Of a DNA stretch of 64,000 bases, positions 20,680-35,077 are shown one piece after another. This stretch comes from Agromyces mangrovi (GTDB lineage: Bacteria > Actinomycetota > Actinomycetes > Actinomycetales > Microbacteriaceae). The notes under the pieces were generated by a model. It was not told where the DNA came from. It saw only the letters and a list, made by a program, of their open reading frames with translations, and did not search any database. The translations under genes were made by a program, and so were the position numbers. The DNA lies in assembly GCF_030296695.1 (NCBI RefSeq), contig NZ_AP027737.1, positions 3,162,001 to 3,226,000 of the forward strand, given 5' to 3'. How positions within the stretch are numbered: the stretch's first letter is position 1; each line of letters begins with the position of its first letter.

Positions 20680-21297
20680 TCAGCGGATGACGAGGTGCAC
20701 GACGAGCGCGCACGCGCACGCCCAGACGAGGCTGGCGAGCGTGCCGATGATGAACCGCTCACGCGCCTCGCCCGACTCGAGCTCGCTGAATCGGCCGATG
20801 CCCTTGACGGCCACGACGACGGCGAGCCCCTCGGGGAACCCGGCGATGATCGTGCCCGCCGCGCCGATGCGCTCGAGCACGCCGATCGTGATGCCCCCGC
20901 GCAGCACTTCGGTGCGCTCCGCCATGAGGCCCTCGCCGCGCGCGCCCTTCGGCGCGACCATGATGCCGCCGTGCAGCCCGGGCTCGACCGCCCCGCCCAT
21001 CGCGGTGTCAAGCGCGAGCACTGCCGCCGAGCTGCCGCCGACCACGGCGATGCCGCCGCCGACCAGCACGATGAGCACGGATGCCGCGAGCGTCGGCTGC
21101 CCCGGCAGCGCCGCCGCGGGGATGAATGCCACGCCCACCGCGACCGCCGACCACCAGATGAGGCGCGGCCGCTCGCGCGTGAAGGCGAGCACCGCGAACA
21201 CGGCGGCCACGACCAGTGCGGCCAGCAGCGCGTACCAGCCGAGCGCGGCCAGCGCCCGATCGACCTCGAACGGGAGCGGGAACGGGAAGGGGATCAC
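20680..21297 (-). CDS. Integral membrane protein paired with a SatD-like regulator
   Basis: 205 residues with roughly five hydrophobic segments (about residues 15-39, 45-65, 70-92, 138-165 and 182-203). A Gly-rich loop follows the third (AMGGAVEPGLHGG). I recognise no catalytic motif. ATG 21297 overlaps the stop of the upstream gene by four bases, so the two are translationally coupled. A small cytosolic SatD-like HTH protein followed by a membrane protein is a recurrent bacterial pair, but its role is not established. Function left open. Confidence 0.7.
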   Translation of the reverse strand: MIPFPFPLPFEVDRALAALGWYALLAALVVAAVFAVLAFTRERPRLIWWSAVAVGVAFIPAAALPGQPTLAASVLIVLVGGGIAVVGGSSAAVLALDTAMGGAVEPGLHGGIMVAPKGARGEGLMAERTEVLRGGITIGVLERIGAAGTIIAGFPEGLAVVVAVKGIGRFSELESGEARERFIIGTLASLVWACACALVVHLVIR

Positions 21298-21923
21298 GTG
21301 GTCTCCTCGGAGTCGGCGCTCGCCGTGCGGTCGAGCTCGTGCAGCAGCCTAGTGAGTGCGGGGCGCGCCTCGAGGTCGGGTCGCAGCGCGCCGGCGCGGG
21401 CCCTCGCCGAGACGGCGGCGGGGGAGATGTCGAGCGCGTCGGCGGCATCCGTCTGCAACATCCCCGTCTCGAGCAGCTCGGCCAGCTCCCACCCGGCGTC
21501 GCTGCGCTTCTCGCGGAGCGCGACGACGACCGAGAGCAGCGATTCGAGGTCGGAGGCGGCCGTCTCCGCGGCATCCGCCCCGCTCGCGACCGCGACCTTC
21601 GGCCAGCGACGCTTCGCCCGGTCGACCGCGTCGCGCGCGGCGTAGAAGGCGGGACCGCTCGCCTCGCGCACGTCGTCGGGCAGCGGCATCCGCACCGCCC
21701 CTGCTCCCAGGCCCACGCTCCATCGTTCGTCGCGGGTGAGCTCGAGCACGAGGGCGAGCGCAGTCGCCGCGTCGCCTGTGAGCGCCTGCAGCTCGTCGCC
21801 GGCGTTGCGCCCGACGGGCAGCGCGAGCGCGTCGCCGTGGGCGGCATCGATGCGCCGGCGGGTCTCGTCGACGATGTCGTCGCGGGTGCGGCTGCCGACT
21901 TGGTCGGCGGTGATCACGAACAT
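21294..21923 (-). CDS. SatD-like HTH protein
   Basis: 209 residues starting MFVITADQVGSR. The first ~120 residues look like the SatD-type alpha/beta domain (a nucleotidyl-cyclase-like beginning, GRNAGDELQALTGD). The C-terminal ~60 residues form a helix-turn-helix (LLQTGM-like ELLETGMLQTDAADALDISPAA). No clear cyclase metal-binding pair is visible. The start region faces tyrS, and between them is a tandem/inverted GATCAAGC array that is a good candidate for autoregulation. The family assignment is by resemblance only. Confidence 0.6.
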   Translation of the reverse strand: MFVITADQVGSRTRDDIVDETRRRIDAAHGDALALPVGRNAGDELQALTGDAATALALVLELTRDERWSVGLGAGAVRMPLPDDVREASGPAFYAARDAVDRAKRRWPKVAVASGADAAETAASDLESLLSVVVALREKRSDAGWELAELLETGMLQTDAADALDISPAAVSARARAGALRPDLEARPALTRLLHELDRTASADSEETT

Positions 21924-21974
21924 GCGTGCTCCCTGCAGTCTGCGGGCTGAATCCAGCGTACTTCAGTCTGTGGA

Positions 21975-22009
21975 CTTGATCAAGCATGATCAAGCATGGA
22001 AGCTTGATC
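21975..22009. promoter_or_regulatory. Repeated operator array between the SatD-like gene and tyrS
   Basis: GATCAAGCAT occurs twice in tandem (21978-21987 and 21988-21997), followed by the inverted core GCTTGATC (22002-22009). CTTGATCAAG (21975-21984) is itself a 10-bp palindrome. The array is 52 bp upstream of the SatD-like start codon and is AT-richer than its surroundings. Confidence 0.65.
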
Positions 22010-22038
22010 GCTCGACCGGCCGCGCACGGCCCCGCTGC

Positions 22039-22044
22039 TAGCCT
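22039..22044 (+). promoter_or_regulatory. -10 box for a leaderless tyrS mRNA
   Basis: TAGCCT ends 6 nt before GTG 22051. There is no Shine-Dalgarno sequence between them. Confidence 0.55.
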
Positions 22045-22050
22045 TGCTGC

Positions 22051-23352
22051 GTGCCAGCCCCCGTGATCCTCGCTTCGCAGCGCATCGACGACTCCTTCGA
22101 CGACATCTGGGAGGAGCTCGTCTGGCGCGGCCACGTGCACGTCTCCACCGACGAGGCCGCCCTGAAGGAACTGCTCGCGGGCGACCCGATCACGTACTAC
22201 TGCGGCTTCGACCCGACGGCGCCGAGCCTGCACCTGGGCAACCTCGTGCAGCTCATCGTCATGCGCCGGCTCCAGCTCGCCGGCCACCGACCGCTCGGGC
22301 TCGTCGGCGGCTCGACGGGCCTCATCGGCGATCCGCGACCCACCGCCGAGCGCACGCTCAACACCAGGGAGACCGTCGCCGAGTGGGTCGGCTACCTGCA
22401 GGCCCAGGTCTCGCGATTCCTCTCGACCGAGGGCGACAACGCGATGCGGCTCGTCAACAACCTCGACTGGACGGCGCCGATGTCGGCGATCGACTTCCTG
22501 CGCGAGGTCGGCAAGCACTACCGCGTCGGCACCATGCTGAAGAAGGACGCGGTCGCGGCCCGCCTCGAGTCGAACGAGGGCATCAGCTACACCGAGTTCA
22601 GCTACCAGATCCTGCAGGGCATGGACTTCCTGGAGCTCTACCGCAGCTACGGCTGCGTGCTGCAGACCGGGGGCAGCGACCAGTGGGGCAACCTCACGAG
22701 TGGCACCGACCTCATCCATCGCGCCGAGGGCGCGAGCGTGCACGCGATCGGCACGCCGCTCGTCACGAACGCCGACGGCACGAAGTTCGGGAAGAGCGAG
22801 GGCAACGCGATCTGGCTCGACCCCGCGCTCTGCAGCCCGTACCGCTTCTACCAGTTCTGGCTCAACACCGACGACGCCGACGTGATCTCGCGCCTCAAGG
22901 TCTTCACGTTCCTCTCGCGCGACGAGATCGCCGAGTACGAGCAGGCCGTGGCCGACGCGCCCTTCCGCCGCGAGGCCCAGAAGCGGCTCGCGAGCGAGGT
23001 CACGACACTGGTGCACGGGGCGGATGCCACGCAGGCCGTGATCGACGCATCGCAGGCGCTGTTCGGGCAGGGCGACCTCGCGTCGCTCGATCCGGCGACC
23101 CTTGAGGCGGCCCTGCGCGAGCTGCCGCATGCGACCACAGCGGCGGATGCCCCGGTGGCGCAGCTCCTCGTCGACACCGGGCTCGTGGCAAGCCTCAGCG
23201 ACGCGCGACGCGCGATCAAGCAGGGCGGGGTGTCGCTCAACAACGCCCGCGTGGAGGACGAGCACGCGACCCTCGAGGGGCAGACGCTGCCCGGCGGCAT
23301 GGCCGTGCTGCGACGCGGCAAGAAGACCATGGCGGGAGTGTTCCTGGCCTGA
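22051..23352 (+). CDS. tyrS: Tyrosine-tRNA ligase
   Basis: 433 residues. It is a class I synthetase: the HIGH-like motif is APSLHLGN and the KMSKS-like motif is KFGKSEG. QTGGSDQWGN is the Tyr/ATP site. A C-terminal S4 RNA-binding domain covers about residues 365-430 (LVDTGLVASLSDARRAIKQGG). It charges tRNA-Tyr. GTG 22051 is preferred because it lies 6 nt after a -10 box; the next GTG is only 12 nt later. Monocistronic, divergent from the SatD-like gene. Confidence 0.96.
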   Translation: MPAPVILASQRIDDSFDDIWEELVWRGHVHVSTDEAALKELLAGDPITYYCGFDPTAPSLHLGNLVQLIVMRRLQLAGHRPLGLVGGSTGLIGDPRPTAERTLNTRETVAEWVGYLQAQVSRFLSTEGDNAMRLVNNLDWTAPMSAIDFLREVGKHYRVGTMLKKDAVAARLESNEGISYTEFSYQILQGMDFLELYRSYGCVLQTGGSDQWGNLTSGTDLIHRAEGASVHAIGTPLVTNADGTKFGKSEGNAIWLDPALCSPYRFYQFWLNTDDADVISRLKVFTFLSRDEIAEYEQAVADAPFRREAQKRLASEVTTLVHGADATQAVIDASQALFGQGDLASLDPATLEAALRELPHATTAADAPVAQLLVDTGLVASLSDARRAIKQGGVSLNNARVEDEHATLEGQTLPGGMAVLRRGKKTMAGVFLA

Positions 23353-23388
23353 GCCTCGGCCGGGGGCGCGCCGCGGGGAGGCGGTGCG

Positions 23389-24756
23389 ATGACGGAGCGG
23401 CGGTTCCTGCGCCGTGCGTGGGTGGATCTCGGGCGGCCCGCCGACGAGCTCGACCTCGTCGACCCGCTCCCGGTGCCGGCACTGCCGTCACGGCTGTCGA
23501 CCGCTGCGCTCGCCGCGGAGTCGGTCGCGGCCGCGTCGCTGGCCGGCGCCGTGGCATCCGTCGCCGGCACCGACCGACCCGCGCCGCGTGTGCGCCTCTC
23601 CGGGCCGCGCATCGCCGCCGCGGTGTCGAGCGAGCGCTCGTTTCGTCTCGACGGCGAGTCGCCGGACGTCTGGGCGCCGATGTCGGGGTTCTTCCGCGCG
23701 CGTGACGGGTGGGTGCGCACGCACGGCAACTACCCGCACCACGCCGCGGCGCTCCGGCGTGCGCTGGGGTTGGGGGCGGATGCGACGGCCGACGACCTCG
23801 CTGCGGTGCTGGCGCGGACCGATGCGGCGGATGCCTCGCAGCGCGTGACCGCGGCCGGTGGCCTGTGCGTCGTGGTCGCGCCCGAACAGCCGTCCGTGGA
23901 TGCCGCGCTCGCCGCGACCCCGCTCGTGGAGGTGCGTCGCCTGGGGGATGCCGCACCCCGCGCGCCGCTGCCCGGGGCGGCGGATGCGCCGCTCGCCGGG
24001 GTCCGGGTGCTCGACCTCACGCGCGTGATCGCCGGGCCGGTCTGCACGCGCACGCTCGCGCTGCTCGGCGCCGACGTACTGAGAATCGATTCGCCGCGGC
24101 TGCCCGAGCCCGAGTGGCAGCACCTCGACTCGGGTGCCGGCAAGCGCTCGGCCCTGGTCGACGCCGGCACGGCTGAGGGTCGAGCGCGTCTCGAGCGGCT
24201 CCTGGCCGACGCGGACGTGCTCGTCACGGGGTACCGTCCCGAGGCGATCGCGGGGTTGGGTCTCGCTGCGGACGACGTCGCCGCGCGGCATCCGGGCATC
24301 GTCGTCGTGCAGCTCGCGGCCTGGGGGTTCGGCGCCGCAGATCGTGCGCGACGCGGGTTCGACTCGATCGTGCAGGCCGCGAGCGGCATCGGCTGTATTG
24401 AGGGCGGTGAGCGTCCGGAGGCGCTTCCTGCGCAGGTGCTCGACCATGCGACGGGGTACCTGCTGGCGGCCACCGCCGTCACGATCCTCGAGCGGCAGCG
24501 CGCGGACGGCGGGTCCTGGTCGGTGCACGGATCGCTTCGGCGCACCGCGGCGGAGCTGCTGCGGTCGCCGCGGGCGGCGGACCCGTCACCGCCGGAGACG
24601 CTCACCGCCGAGGCACGTGCACTGCAGGAGGTCGAGTTCGCCGACCCGCCGCGCGTGCGAACGGTGCTGCCGGCGGTCGCGTTCGACGGGCTGCCCGACG
24701 CCTGGCCGAGCGCGCCGCACGCGTGGGGGAGCGACGCACCGGAGTGGGCCCGCTGA
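23389..24756 (+). CDS. CaiB/BaiF-type class III CoA-transferase
   Basis: 455 residues. The C-terminal half has the family's Rossmann-like start (LAGVRVLDLTRVIAGPVCTRTLALLGADVLRID) and later ARRGFDSIVQAASGI. The N-terminal ~190 residues look like a degenerate second copy of the same fold (SGFFRARDGWVRTHGNYPHH). Class III enzymes move CoA between carboxylic acids through an aspartyl thioester. The substrate cannot be assigned. ATG 23389 has GGGGAGGCGG upstream. It stands alone between tyrS and the rRNA operon, without obvious pathway partners. Confidence 0.8.
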   Translation: MTERRFLRRAWVDLGRPADELDLVDPLPVPALPSRLSTAALAAESVAAASLAGAVASVAGTDRPAPRVRLSGPRIAAAVSSERSFRLDGESPDVWAPMSGFFRARDGWVRTHGNYPHHAAALRRALGLGADATADDLAAVLARTDAADASQRVTAAGGLCVVVAPEQPSVDAALAATPLVEVRRLGDAAPRAPLPGAADAPLAGVRVLDLTRVIAGPVCTRTLALLGADVLRIDSPRLPEPEWQHLDSGAGKRSALVDAGTAEGRARLERLLADADVLVTGYRPEAIAGLGLAADDVAARHPGIVVVQLAAWGFGAADRARRGFDSIVQAASGIGCIEGGERPEALPAQVLDHATGYLLAATAVTILERQRADGGSWSVHGSLRRTAAELLRSPRAADPSPPETLTAEARALQEVEFADPPRVRTVLPAVAFDGLPDAWPSAPHAWGSDAPEWAR

Positions 24757-25214
24757 GTGGGGCGGGATCCGCGTGATTCCGGGCGACACGCCCGGGATGC
24801 GGGAGTGATTTGCGGGGACCCCGGGATGCACGTAATGTATTCCCTTGTCACCCCAAAGGTGCGGAAGAGCGAGAGGGTCCTGAGCGGCCCGGCCTTCCAC
24901 CTCAAGCGGGACCACCCCAAGCCAGATCGAAGCAAGTTCTTCGGGCTGTGCTTGAAGCCTCCGGACGAGTCGCAAGACGCGGCCGGTAGGAAGAACGAAG
25001 GCCTCGGGCTGATCGACTCTTCACGAGTCGTGAAACGTGAGCGTCCGTTTCTTGAGAACTCAATAGCGTGCACTATGTTCAATGCCATTTTTTGAACCCC
25101 GTCCGGTCTTTTGGCCGGTTGGGATTCCTTTGGATTGATGGACAGCCAGTTTTGGTTGTTCTTTGGTCAGAGATCAGATTTGTCGGCCCTCTTTTTGTTG
25201 GGTTGGCGCCATTT
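24757..25214 (+). promoter_or_regulatory. rRNA promoter and leader region
   Basis: This 458-bp stretch holds no gene. A short hairpin (24779-24795) may terminate the CoA-transferase message. TTGCGG (24810-24815), a 17-nt spacer and TAATGT (24833-24838) form a strong rRNA-type promoter, giving a leader of about 370 nt. The leader contains TTGAGAACTCAATAG near 25052, a boxA-like antitermination/processing element that recurs as TTGAGAACTACATAG in the 16S-23S spacer near 27032. Confidence 0.7.
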
Positions 25215-30300
<5,086 letters not shown>

Positions 30301-30472
30301 ACTACACACACCCACGTGTAAGGCAGGGGTGTGTGGCCTGTAGATCGCTCGCGTCCACTCTGTGGTTCCCACCACACGAACAACAACTCAACACCCACCC
30401 ACAACCCGCCTTCGGGTTGGCGGGGTGGGACCCGAGACCACACACCCCCATCACGCGTGGGTGTGGCTAGAG

Positions 30473-30589
30473 TTTCGGCGGCCATAGCGCGAGGGAAACG
30501 CCCGGACCCATTCCGAACCCGGAAGCTAAGACTCGCAGCGCCGATGGTACTGCAGGGGCCACCCTGTGGGAGAGTAGGACACCGCCGGA
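30473..30589 (+). rRNA. rrf: 5S ribosomal RNA
   Basis: 117 nt, from GTTTCGGCGGCCATAGCG to GGACACCGCCGGA, with terminal stem complementarity and the conserved CCATTCCGAACCCGGAAGCT. It follows 23S by about 170 nt, completing a standard 16S-23S-5S operon. Confidence 0.95.
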
Positions 30590-30599
30590 CATACCTTCC

Positions 30600-30636
30600 G
30601 AGATGGCCACCCGATGACGGGTGGCCATCTCGCATT
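30600..30636 (+). terminator. rRNA operon terminator
   Basis: A perfect 14-bp stem pairs 30600-30613 with 30618-30631 around the loop ATGA, followed by GCATTTAA. It ends 40 nt before the preferred start of the next gene. Confidence 0.85.
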
Positions 30637-30671
30637 TAAGCACCCACCCGCGAGGCATCGCCCGCAGTACG

Positions 30672-32114
30672 GTGGACAACGACAACAGCACAGACGACGG
30701 GAACATCGTGGACGACGAGCGCAAGAAGCGTCCGGAGCAGGCTCCGGACCGAGCCGGCGCGTCCGGCAGCGGCGAACGACGGAACTCGTCCCGCGGCGAC
30801 GCCCGCAGCGGAGACCGGAAGCCCGCGCGTTCGAGCGGCGGCGCCAGGGGCGACTCGGCGAAGGGCGGCTCGGGTCGTAACCCGGACCGCAAGCCGTACG
30901 GCGGTGACCGGAAATCGTCTGGGGGCGATCGCAGGCCCTATGGCGGCGATCGGAAATCGTCCGGCGGAGACCGGAAGTCCCACAGCGGCGGGAAACCGCG
31001 TCGTGATGGCGATCGTCCGCGGCAGCAGCGTGAGTACGACGGCGCTCGACGGTCCTCGTCGGACCGGAGCGGCCGTCCCGATCGTGCAGGCCGACCCGAT
31101 CGCACGGATCGCGCAGGTCGCCCCGATCGCGGTGGTCGTCCCGACCGTTCCGGTCGTCCGGACCGCGCGGGTCGCGGGCCGCAGTCGGACCGCTACGACC
31201 GCGACGGCGGGAAGCGCGGCGGTCGTCAGGGGCAGGGCCGTGTCGCCGGTCGCGGTCCCCAGCGCGGGCCGCGCGAGGAGCGCGAGTCGACGCCGCGGCG
31301 CTACGTGCCCGAGCTCGACCCGTCGATCGACCCGCGCGAGCTCGACCGCGCCGCTCGCGCGGAGCTGAAGACGCTCAGCAAGGAGAACGCGGAGCAGGTC
31401 GCGAAGCACCTGGTCGCCGCATCCCGCCTGCTCGACGACGACCCCGCACGCGCGCACGAGCACGCCCTCGAGGCGGCGCATCGTGCCGGTCGCGTCGCGG
31501 TCGTCCGCGAGTCCCTCGCCATCACGGCCTACGCGACCGGCGACTTCGCCCTGGCGCTCCGCGAGCTGCGCACCTATCGACGCATCTCCGGGCGCGACGA
31601 CCAACTGCCGCTCATGGTCGACAGCGAGCGGGGCGTCGGTCGCCCCGAGAAGGCGCTCGAACTCGGCCGCTCGGTCGACCGCGCGTCGCTCGAGACCGTG
31701 GTGCAGGTCGGCCTCGCGATCGCGATGTCCGGCGCGCGACTCGACCTCGGCCAGGCCGAGGACGCGCTCTCGGAGCTCGAGATCCCGCAGCTCGACCCCG
31801 ATCGGGCGTTCAGCTGGAGCCCCGCGCTCTTCGACGCGTACGCGGAGGTGCTCGAGGAACTCGGGCGCGACGCCGCCGCAACCGAGTGGCGCGAGCGATC
31901 GGCGCGGGCCGAGGCGGCGCTCGACGCGGCATCCGCCGGGAACGAGACCGTCACGGTGTTCGAGATGGCCGAGGAGGAGCCCGTGGAGGTTCCCGCGGCT
32001 CAGGTGGCAGAGCCCACGGCTGATACCGCTGAGCCGGTCGAGGCCGCCGAGCCTGCCGACGCCGCTGAGCCTGCCGAAGCTGACGATGACGCCGCTGCGA
32101 CGCCCGAAGACTGA
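30672..32114 (+). CDS. Disordered RG-rich protein with TPR-like helical domain
   Basis: 480 residues from GTG 30672; an upstream GTG at 30621 lies inside the rRNA terminator and is rejected, and GTG 30708 is also possible. Three parts are visible. Residues about 20-215 are low-complexity, basic and disordered, with repeats of GGDRKSS type and of GRPDR(A/S/G) type. Residues about 220-415 are helical and TPR-like (ARAHEHALEAAHRAGR, RELRTYRRISG). The last ~50 residues are acidic (repeats of AEPA/AEPVEA). Similar proteins sit at the head of this housekeeping cluster in related genera. RNA binding is plausible from the RG repeats, but no function is established. Confidence 0.7.
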   Translation: MDNDNSTDDGNIVDDERKKRPEQAPDRAGASGSGERRNSSRGDARSGDRKPARSSGGARGDSAKGGSGRNPDRKPYGGDRKSSGGDRRPYGGDRKSSGGDRKSHSGGKPRRDGDRPRQQREYDGARRSSSDRSGRPDRAGRPDRTDRAGRPDRGGRPDRSGRPDRAGRGPQSDRYDRDGGKRGGRQGQGRVAGRGPQRGPREERESTPRRYVPELDPSIDPRELDRAARAELKTLSKENAEQVAKHLVAASRLLDDDPARAHEHALEAAHRAGRVAVVRESLAITAYATGDFALALRELRTYRRISGRDDQLPLMVDSERGVGRPEKALELGRSVDRASLETVVQVGLAIAMSGARLDLGQAEDALSELEIPQLDPDRAFSWSPALFDAYAEVLEELGRDAAATEWRERSARAEAALDAASAGNETVTVFEMAEEEPVEVPAAQVAEPTADTAEPVEAAEPADAAEPAEADDDAAATPED

Positions 32115-33111
32115 GCCCGCGACCCCGCTCGACGGGGCAGATGCGGTGCTCGCCGACCTCGACGGCGTCGTGTACGCCGGCGCGGACGCGCTGCCGCACG
32201 CCGTCGAGAGTCTCCGGCTGGCCGCGGCATCCGTGCCCGTCGGGTACATCACGAACAACGCCTCCCGCAGCGACGCGACCGTCGCGCGGCACCTGTCGGA
32301 GCTCGGCCTCGACGTCGCGCCCGAGCACGTGGTGACGTCGCCGCAGGCGGCGATGCGCCTGCTGACGCAGACGGTCGAGCCCGGGGCATCCGTGCTCGTC
32401 GTCGGCGGCGAGGGCATCGTGATCGAGCTCGAGCGCGCCGGCTACGTGCCGACGCGTTCCGCCGAGGACGCGCCCGCCGCGGTCGTGCAGGGCTTCGCGC
32501 CCGACGTCGGCTGGGCCCAGCTCGCCGAGGCGGCCTTCGCGATCCAGGACGCGGCCGAGCGCGGCGGCATTCCGTGGATCGCCACGAACACCGACTGGAC
32601 GATTCCGGTCGCGCGCGGCATCGCGCCGGGCAACGGCACGCTGGTCTCCGCGGTGCACACGGCGGTCGGCATCCTGCCGCAGGTGGCCGGCAAGCCGGAG
32701 ACGCCGATCTTCCTCGAGGCGACGGATCGCTTCGGGGCATCCGCTCCGCTCATGATCGGCGACCGGCTGGACACCGACATTCTCGGCGCCAATCGCGCGG
32801 GGATGCGCTCCGCCCTCGTGCTCACGGGCATCGACCGGGCGAAGCAGGTGCTCGCGGCGACGCCCGACATGCGTCCCGACTACGTGCTCGCCGACCTGCG
32901 CGGCCTGCACGAACCGTACCCGGAGACGTCCACGCGCCGCGACGGCACCGTGACCGTCGGCCGCGCGGCCGTGCGCATCGACGGCCGTACCGTCACGATC
33001 GTGCGCGACGGCGACGAGCCGCTCGACCTGCTGCGCGCGGCGAGCCGCGCCATCTGGGACAGTGCCACGCCGATCCACGGCCTCGAGGTGCCCGAGCGGC
33101 TCTACGCCTGA
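32086..33111 (+). CDS. HAD-IIA family phosphatase (NagD/phosphoglycolate phosphatase-like)
   Basis: 341 residues. Motif I is LADLDGVVYAG with the nucleophile Asp and the Asp+2 acid; ITNNASRS is motif II; the conserved Lys is in GKPETPIFLEA; motif III is MIGDRLDTDI. The C2a cap domain lies between them. HAD-IIA enzymes dephosphorylate small phosphometabolites; the substrate is unknown. ATG 32086 overlaps the upstream gene by 29 nt, so it is part of the operon. A C-terminal extension of about 65 residues follows the HAD core. Confidence 0.85.
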   Translation: MTPLRRPKTEPATPLDGADAVLADLDGVVYAGADALPHAVESLRLAAASVPVGYITNNASRSDATVARHLSELGLDVAPEHVVTSPQAAMRLLTQTVEPGASVLVVGGEGIVIELERAGYVPTRSAEDAPAAVVQGFAPDVGWAQLAEAAFAIQDAAERGGIPWIATNTDWTIPVARGIAPGNGTLVSAVHTAVGILPQVAGKPETPIFLEATDRFGASAPLMIGDRLDTDILGANRAGMRSALVLTGIDRAKQVLAATPDMRPDYVLADLRGLHEPYPETSTRRDGTVTVGRAAVRIDGRTVTIVRDGDEPLDLLRAASRAIWDSATPIHGLEVPERLYA

Positions 33112-33137
33112 CGGGCGCGATGCGAGCGGGCACGCGA

Positions 33138-33143
33138 TAGCGT
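33138..33143 (+). promoter_or_regulatory. -10 box ahead of the small acidic protein and tlyA
   Basis: TAGCGT ends 6 nt before GTG 33150. It could provide an internal leaderless promoter for the tlyA-nadK-recN segment of the cluster. Confidence 0.5.
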
Positions 33144-33149
33144 GGAGAC

Positions 33150-33359
33150 GTGAGTGACGCACCGCCCGAGGACGCCGGCCCCGAGCACGTGAGCCCCGAG
33201 GCATCCGCCGACGAGGTCGCCGACGACGCGACCGGGCTGACGGACCGCCTGGCCGGCATCGACGAACTGCCGCTCGAGCAGCGCGCCGTGGCGTTCGAGC
33301 AGCTGCACGGCGAGCTGCGCGCCCAGCTCGAGGGCGCCGACCCGGAGGCGGCCGACTGA
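33150..33359 (+). CDS. Small acidic protein between the HAD phosphatase and tlyA
   Basis: 69 residues, very acidic, with a disordered N-terminal half and a helical C-terminal half (IDELPLEQRAVAFEQLHGEL). Short proteins with this helix are found at the same place before tlyA in other actinobacteria. No known function. Its 3' end carries the GGAGG that drives the CTG start of tlyA over its own stop codon, so besides any protein role it delivers ribosomes to tlyA. Confidence 0.7.
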   Translation: MSDAPPEDAGPEHVSPEASADEVADDATGLTDRLAGIDELPLEQRAVAFEQLHGELRAQLEGADPEAAD

Positions 33360-34171
33360 CCCCCGACGACGGCCGGCTCGACGCGACCCTCGCCGCACGC
33401 GGGCTCGCGCGGTCGCGCACGCACGCCGCGCAGCTGATCGCCGCGGGCGAGGTCGCGGTGGACGGGCGAGTCGTGCGCAAGGCCTCGACGCGCGTCGCCT
33501 CAGGCGCGGACATCGTCGTCGAGGCATCCGACCACTACGTCAGCCGCGCGGCGTGGAAGCTCGTGACGGCCCTCGACGCGTTCGACGTCGACCCGGCCGG
33601 GCGCACCGTGCTCGACGCCGGGGCGTCGACGGGCGGGTTCAGCCAGGTGCTGCTCGAGCGCGGTGCCGCCACCGTCATCGCCGTTGACGTCGGCCACGAC
33701 CAGCTCGCACCCGACCTGCGCGACGCGCCCGGGCTGGTGCTGGTCGAGGGATGCAACGTGCGCGACCTCACGCCCGAGGTGCTCGCCGACCTGTCCGGCG
33801 TCGCCGAGCGGCCGTCGCTCGTGACCGCCGACCTCTCCTTCATCTCGCTGCGCACCGTGCTGCCGGCGCTCCGCGCCACCGCGGCCGACGATGCCGAGTT
33901 CGTGCTGCTCGTGAAGCCGCAGTTCGAGGTGGGCCGCACGGGGGTGAAGGCCGGCGTGGTGCGCGACGACGCGCTGCGCGCCGATGCGGTGATGGACGTG
34001 CTCGAGGCGGCGGCGGGCCTCGGGCTCGGCACGGCCGGGGTCGTGTCCTCCCCAGTGCAGGGCACGCACGGCAACATCGAGCTGCTCGCGTGGTTGCGCG
34101 CCGACGGCGGGAGCGATCCGTCACAATGGAGGGAACTCGTGGCGGCGGAGACGAAGGGCGGTCGGGCGTGA
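33356..34171 (+). CDS. tlyA: TlyA-type rRNA (cytidine-2'-O)-methyltransferase, probable CTG start
   Basis: 271 residues from CTG 33356, with GGAGG (33344-33348) 7 nt upstream; the CTG overlaps the preceding TGA stop. No ATG, GTG or TTG lies in frame before GTG 33458, which would delete most of the S4 domain (GRLDATLAARGLARSRTHAA). The S4 domain is followed by an FtsJ-like fold with the SAM site VLDAGASTGGFSQ. TlyA methylates 16S C1409 and 23S C1920 (E. coli numbering) in mycobacteria and affects capreomycin sensitivity. Overlaps nadK by four bases. Confidence 0.9.
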   Translation: MTPDDGRLDATLAARGLARSRTHAAQLIAAGEVAVDGRVVRKASTRVASGADIVVEASDHYVSRAAWKLVTALDAFDVDPAGRTVLDAGASTGGFSQVLLERGAATVIAVDVGHDQLAPDLRDAPGLVLVEGCNVRDLTPEVLADLSGVAERPSLVTADLSFISLRTVLPALRATAADDAEFVLLVKPQFEVGRTGVKAGVVRDDALRADAVMDVLEAAAGLGLGTAGVVSSPVQGTHGNIELLAWLRADGGSDPSQWRELVAAETKGGRA

Positions 34172-35077
34172 GCGAAGCGCGGCACTTCCTGGTCGTCTCG
34201 CACACCGGACGCCGCGACTCGCTGGAGGCCACCTCGGAGGTGTGCCGGCAGCTGTCCGCGGCAGGTGCGACCCCCGTGATCGCCGACGAGCAGTGGGACG
34301 ACCTGCACGAGTTCGACCCCGAGATGAACGGCGGCGCCCGCCGCCTCGACGCGGAGGTCTCGATCGCCGAGATCGAGCTCGTCATCGTGCTGGGCGGCGA
34401 CGGCACCATCCTTCGGGCCGCCGAGATGATCCGCGGCCACTCGGCGCCGTTGCTCGGCGTGAACCTCGGGCACGTCGGCTTCCTGGCCGAGTCGGAGCGC
34501 GACGACCTCGGGTACACCGTGACTCGCGCCCTCGCCCGCGACTACGAGGTCGAGGAGCGCATGGCGCTCGCGGTGCGGGTGAAGCACGGAATGGACGTGG
34601 TCTGGGAGAGCTGGGCGCTCAACGAGGTCACCGTCGAGAAGGCCGAGCGCGAGCGGCTGCTCGAGGTCGTCATCGAGGTCGACCGGCGGCCGTTGTCGTC
34701 ATTCGGATGCGACGGGGTGGTCGTCTCCACGCCGACGGGCTCGACCGCGTACGCGTTCTCCGCCGGCGGGCCCGTGGTGTGGCCCGCGGTCGAGGCGATG
34801 CTGCTCGTGCCGCTCAGCGCGCACGCGCTGTTCGCGCGCCCGCTCGTGGTGGGGCCGGAGTCGTCGCTCGCCGTCGAGGTGCTCGACCGAACGAACGCCT
34901 CGGGCGTGCTCTGGTGCGACGGGCGGCGCATGCACGACCTGCCGCCGGGCGCGCGCGTGATCGTGCGGCGCTCCGAGACGCCGGTGCGCCTCGCGCGCCT
35001 GCACGAGGCCCCGTTCACCGACCGGCTCGTCAACAAGTTCCGACTCCCCGTCGCGGGGTGGAGAGGGCCCGGTACGC

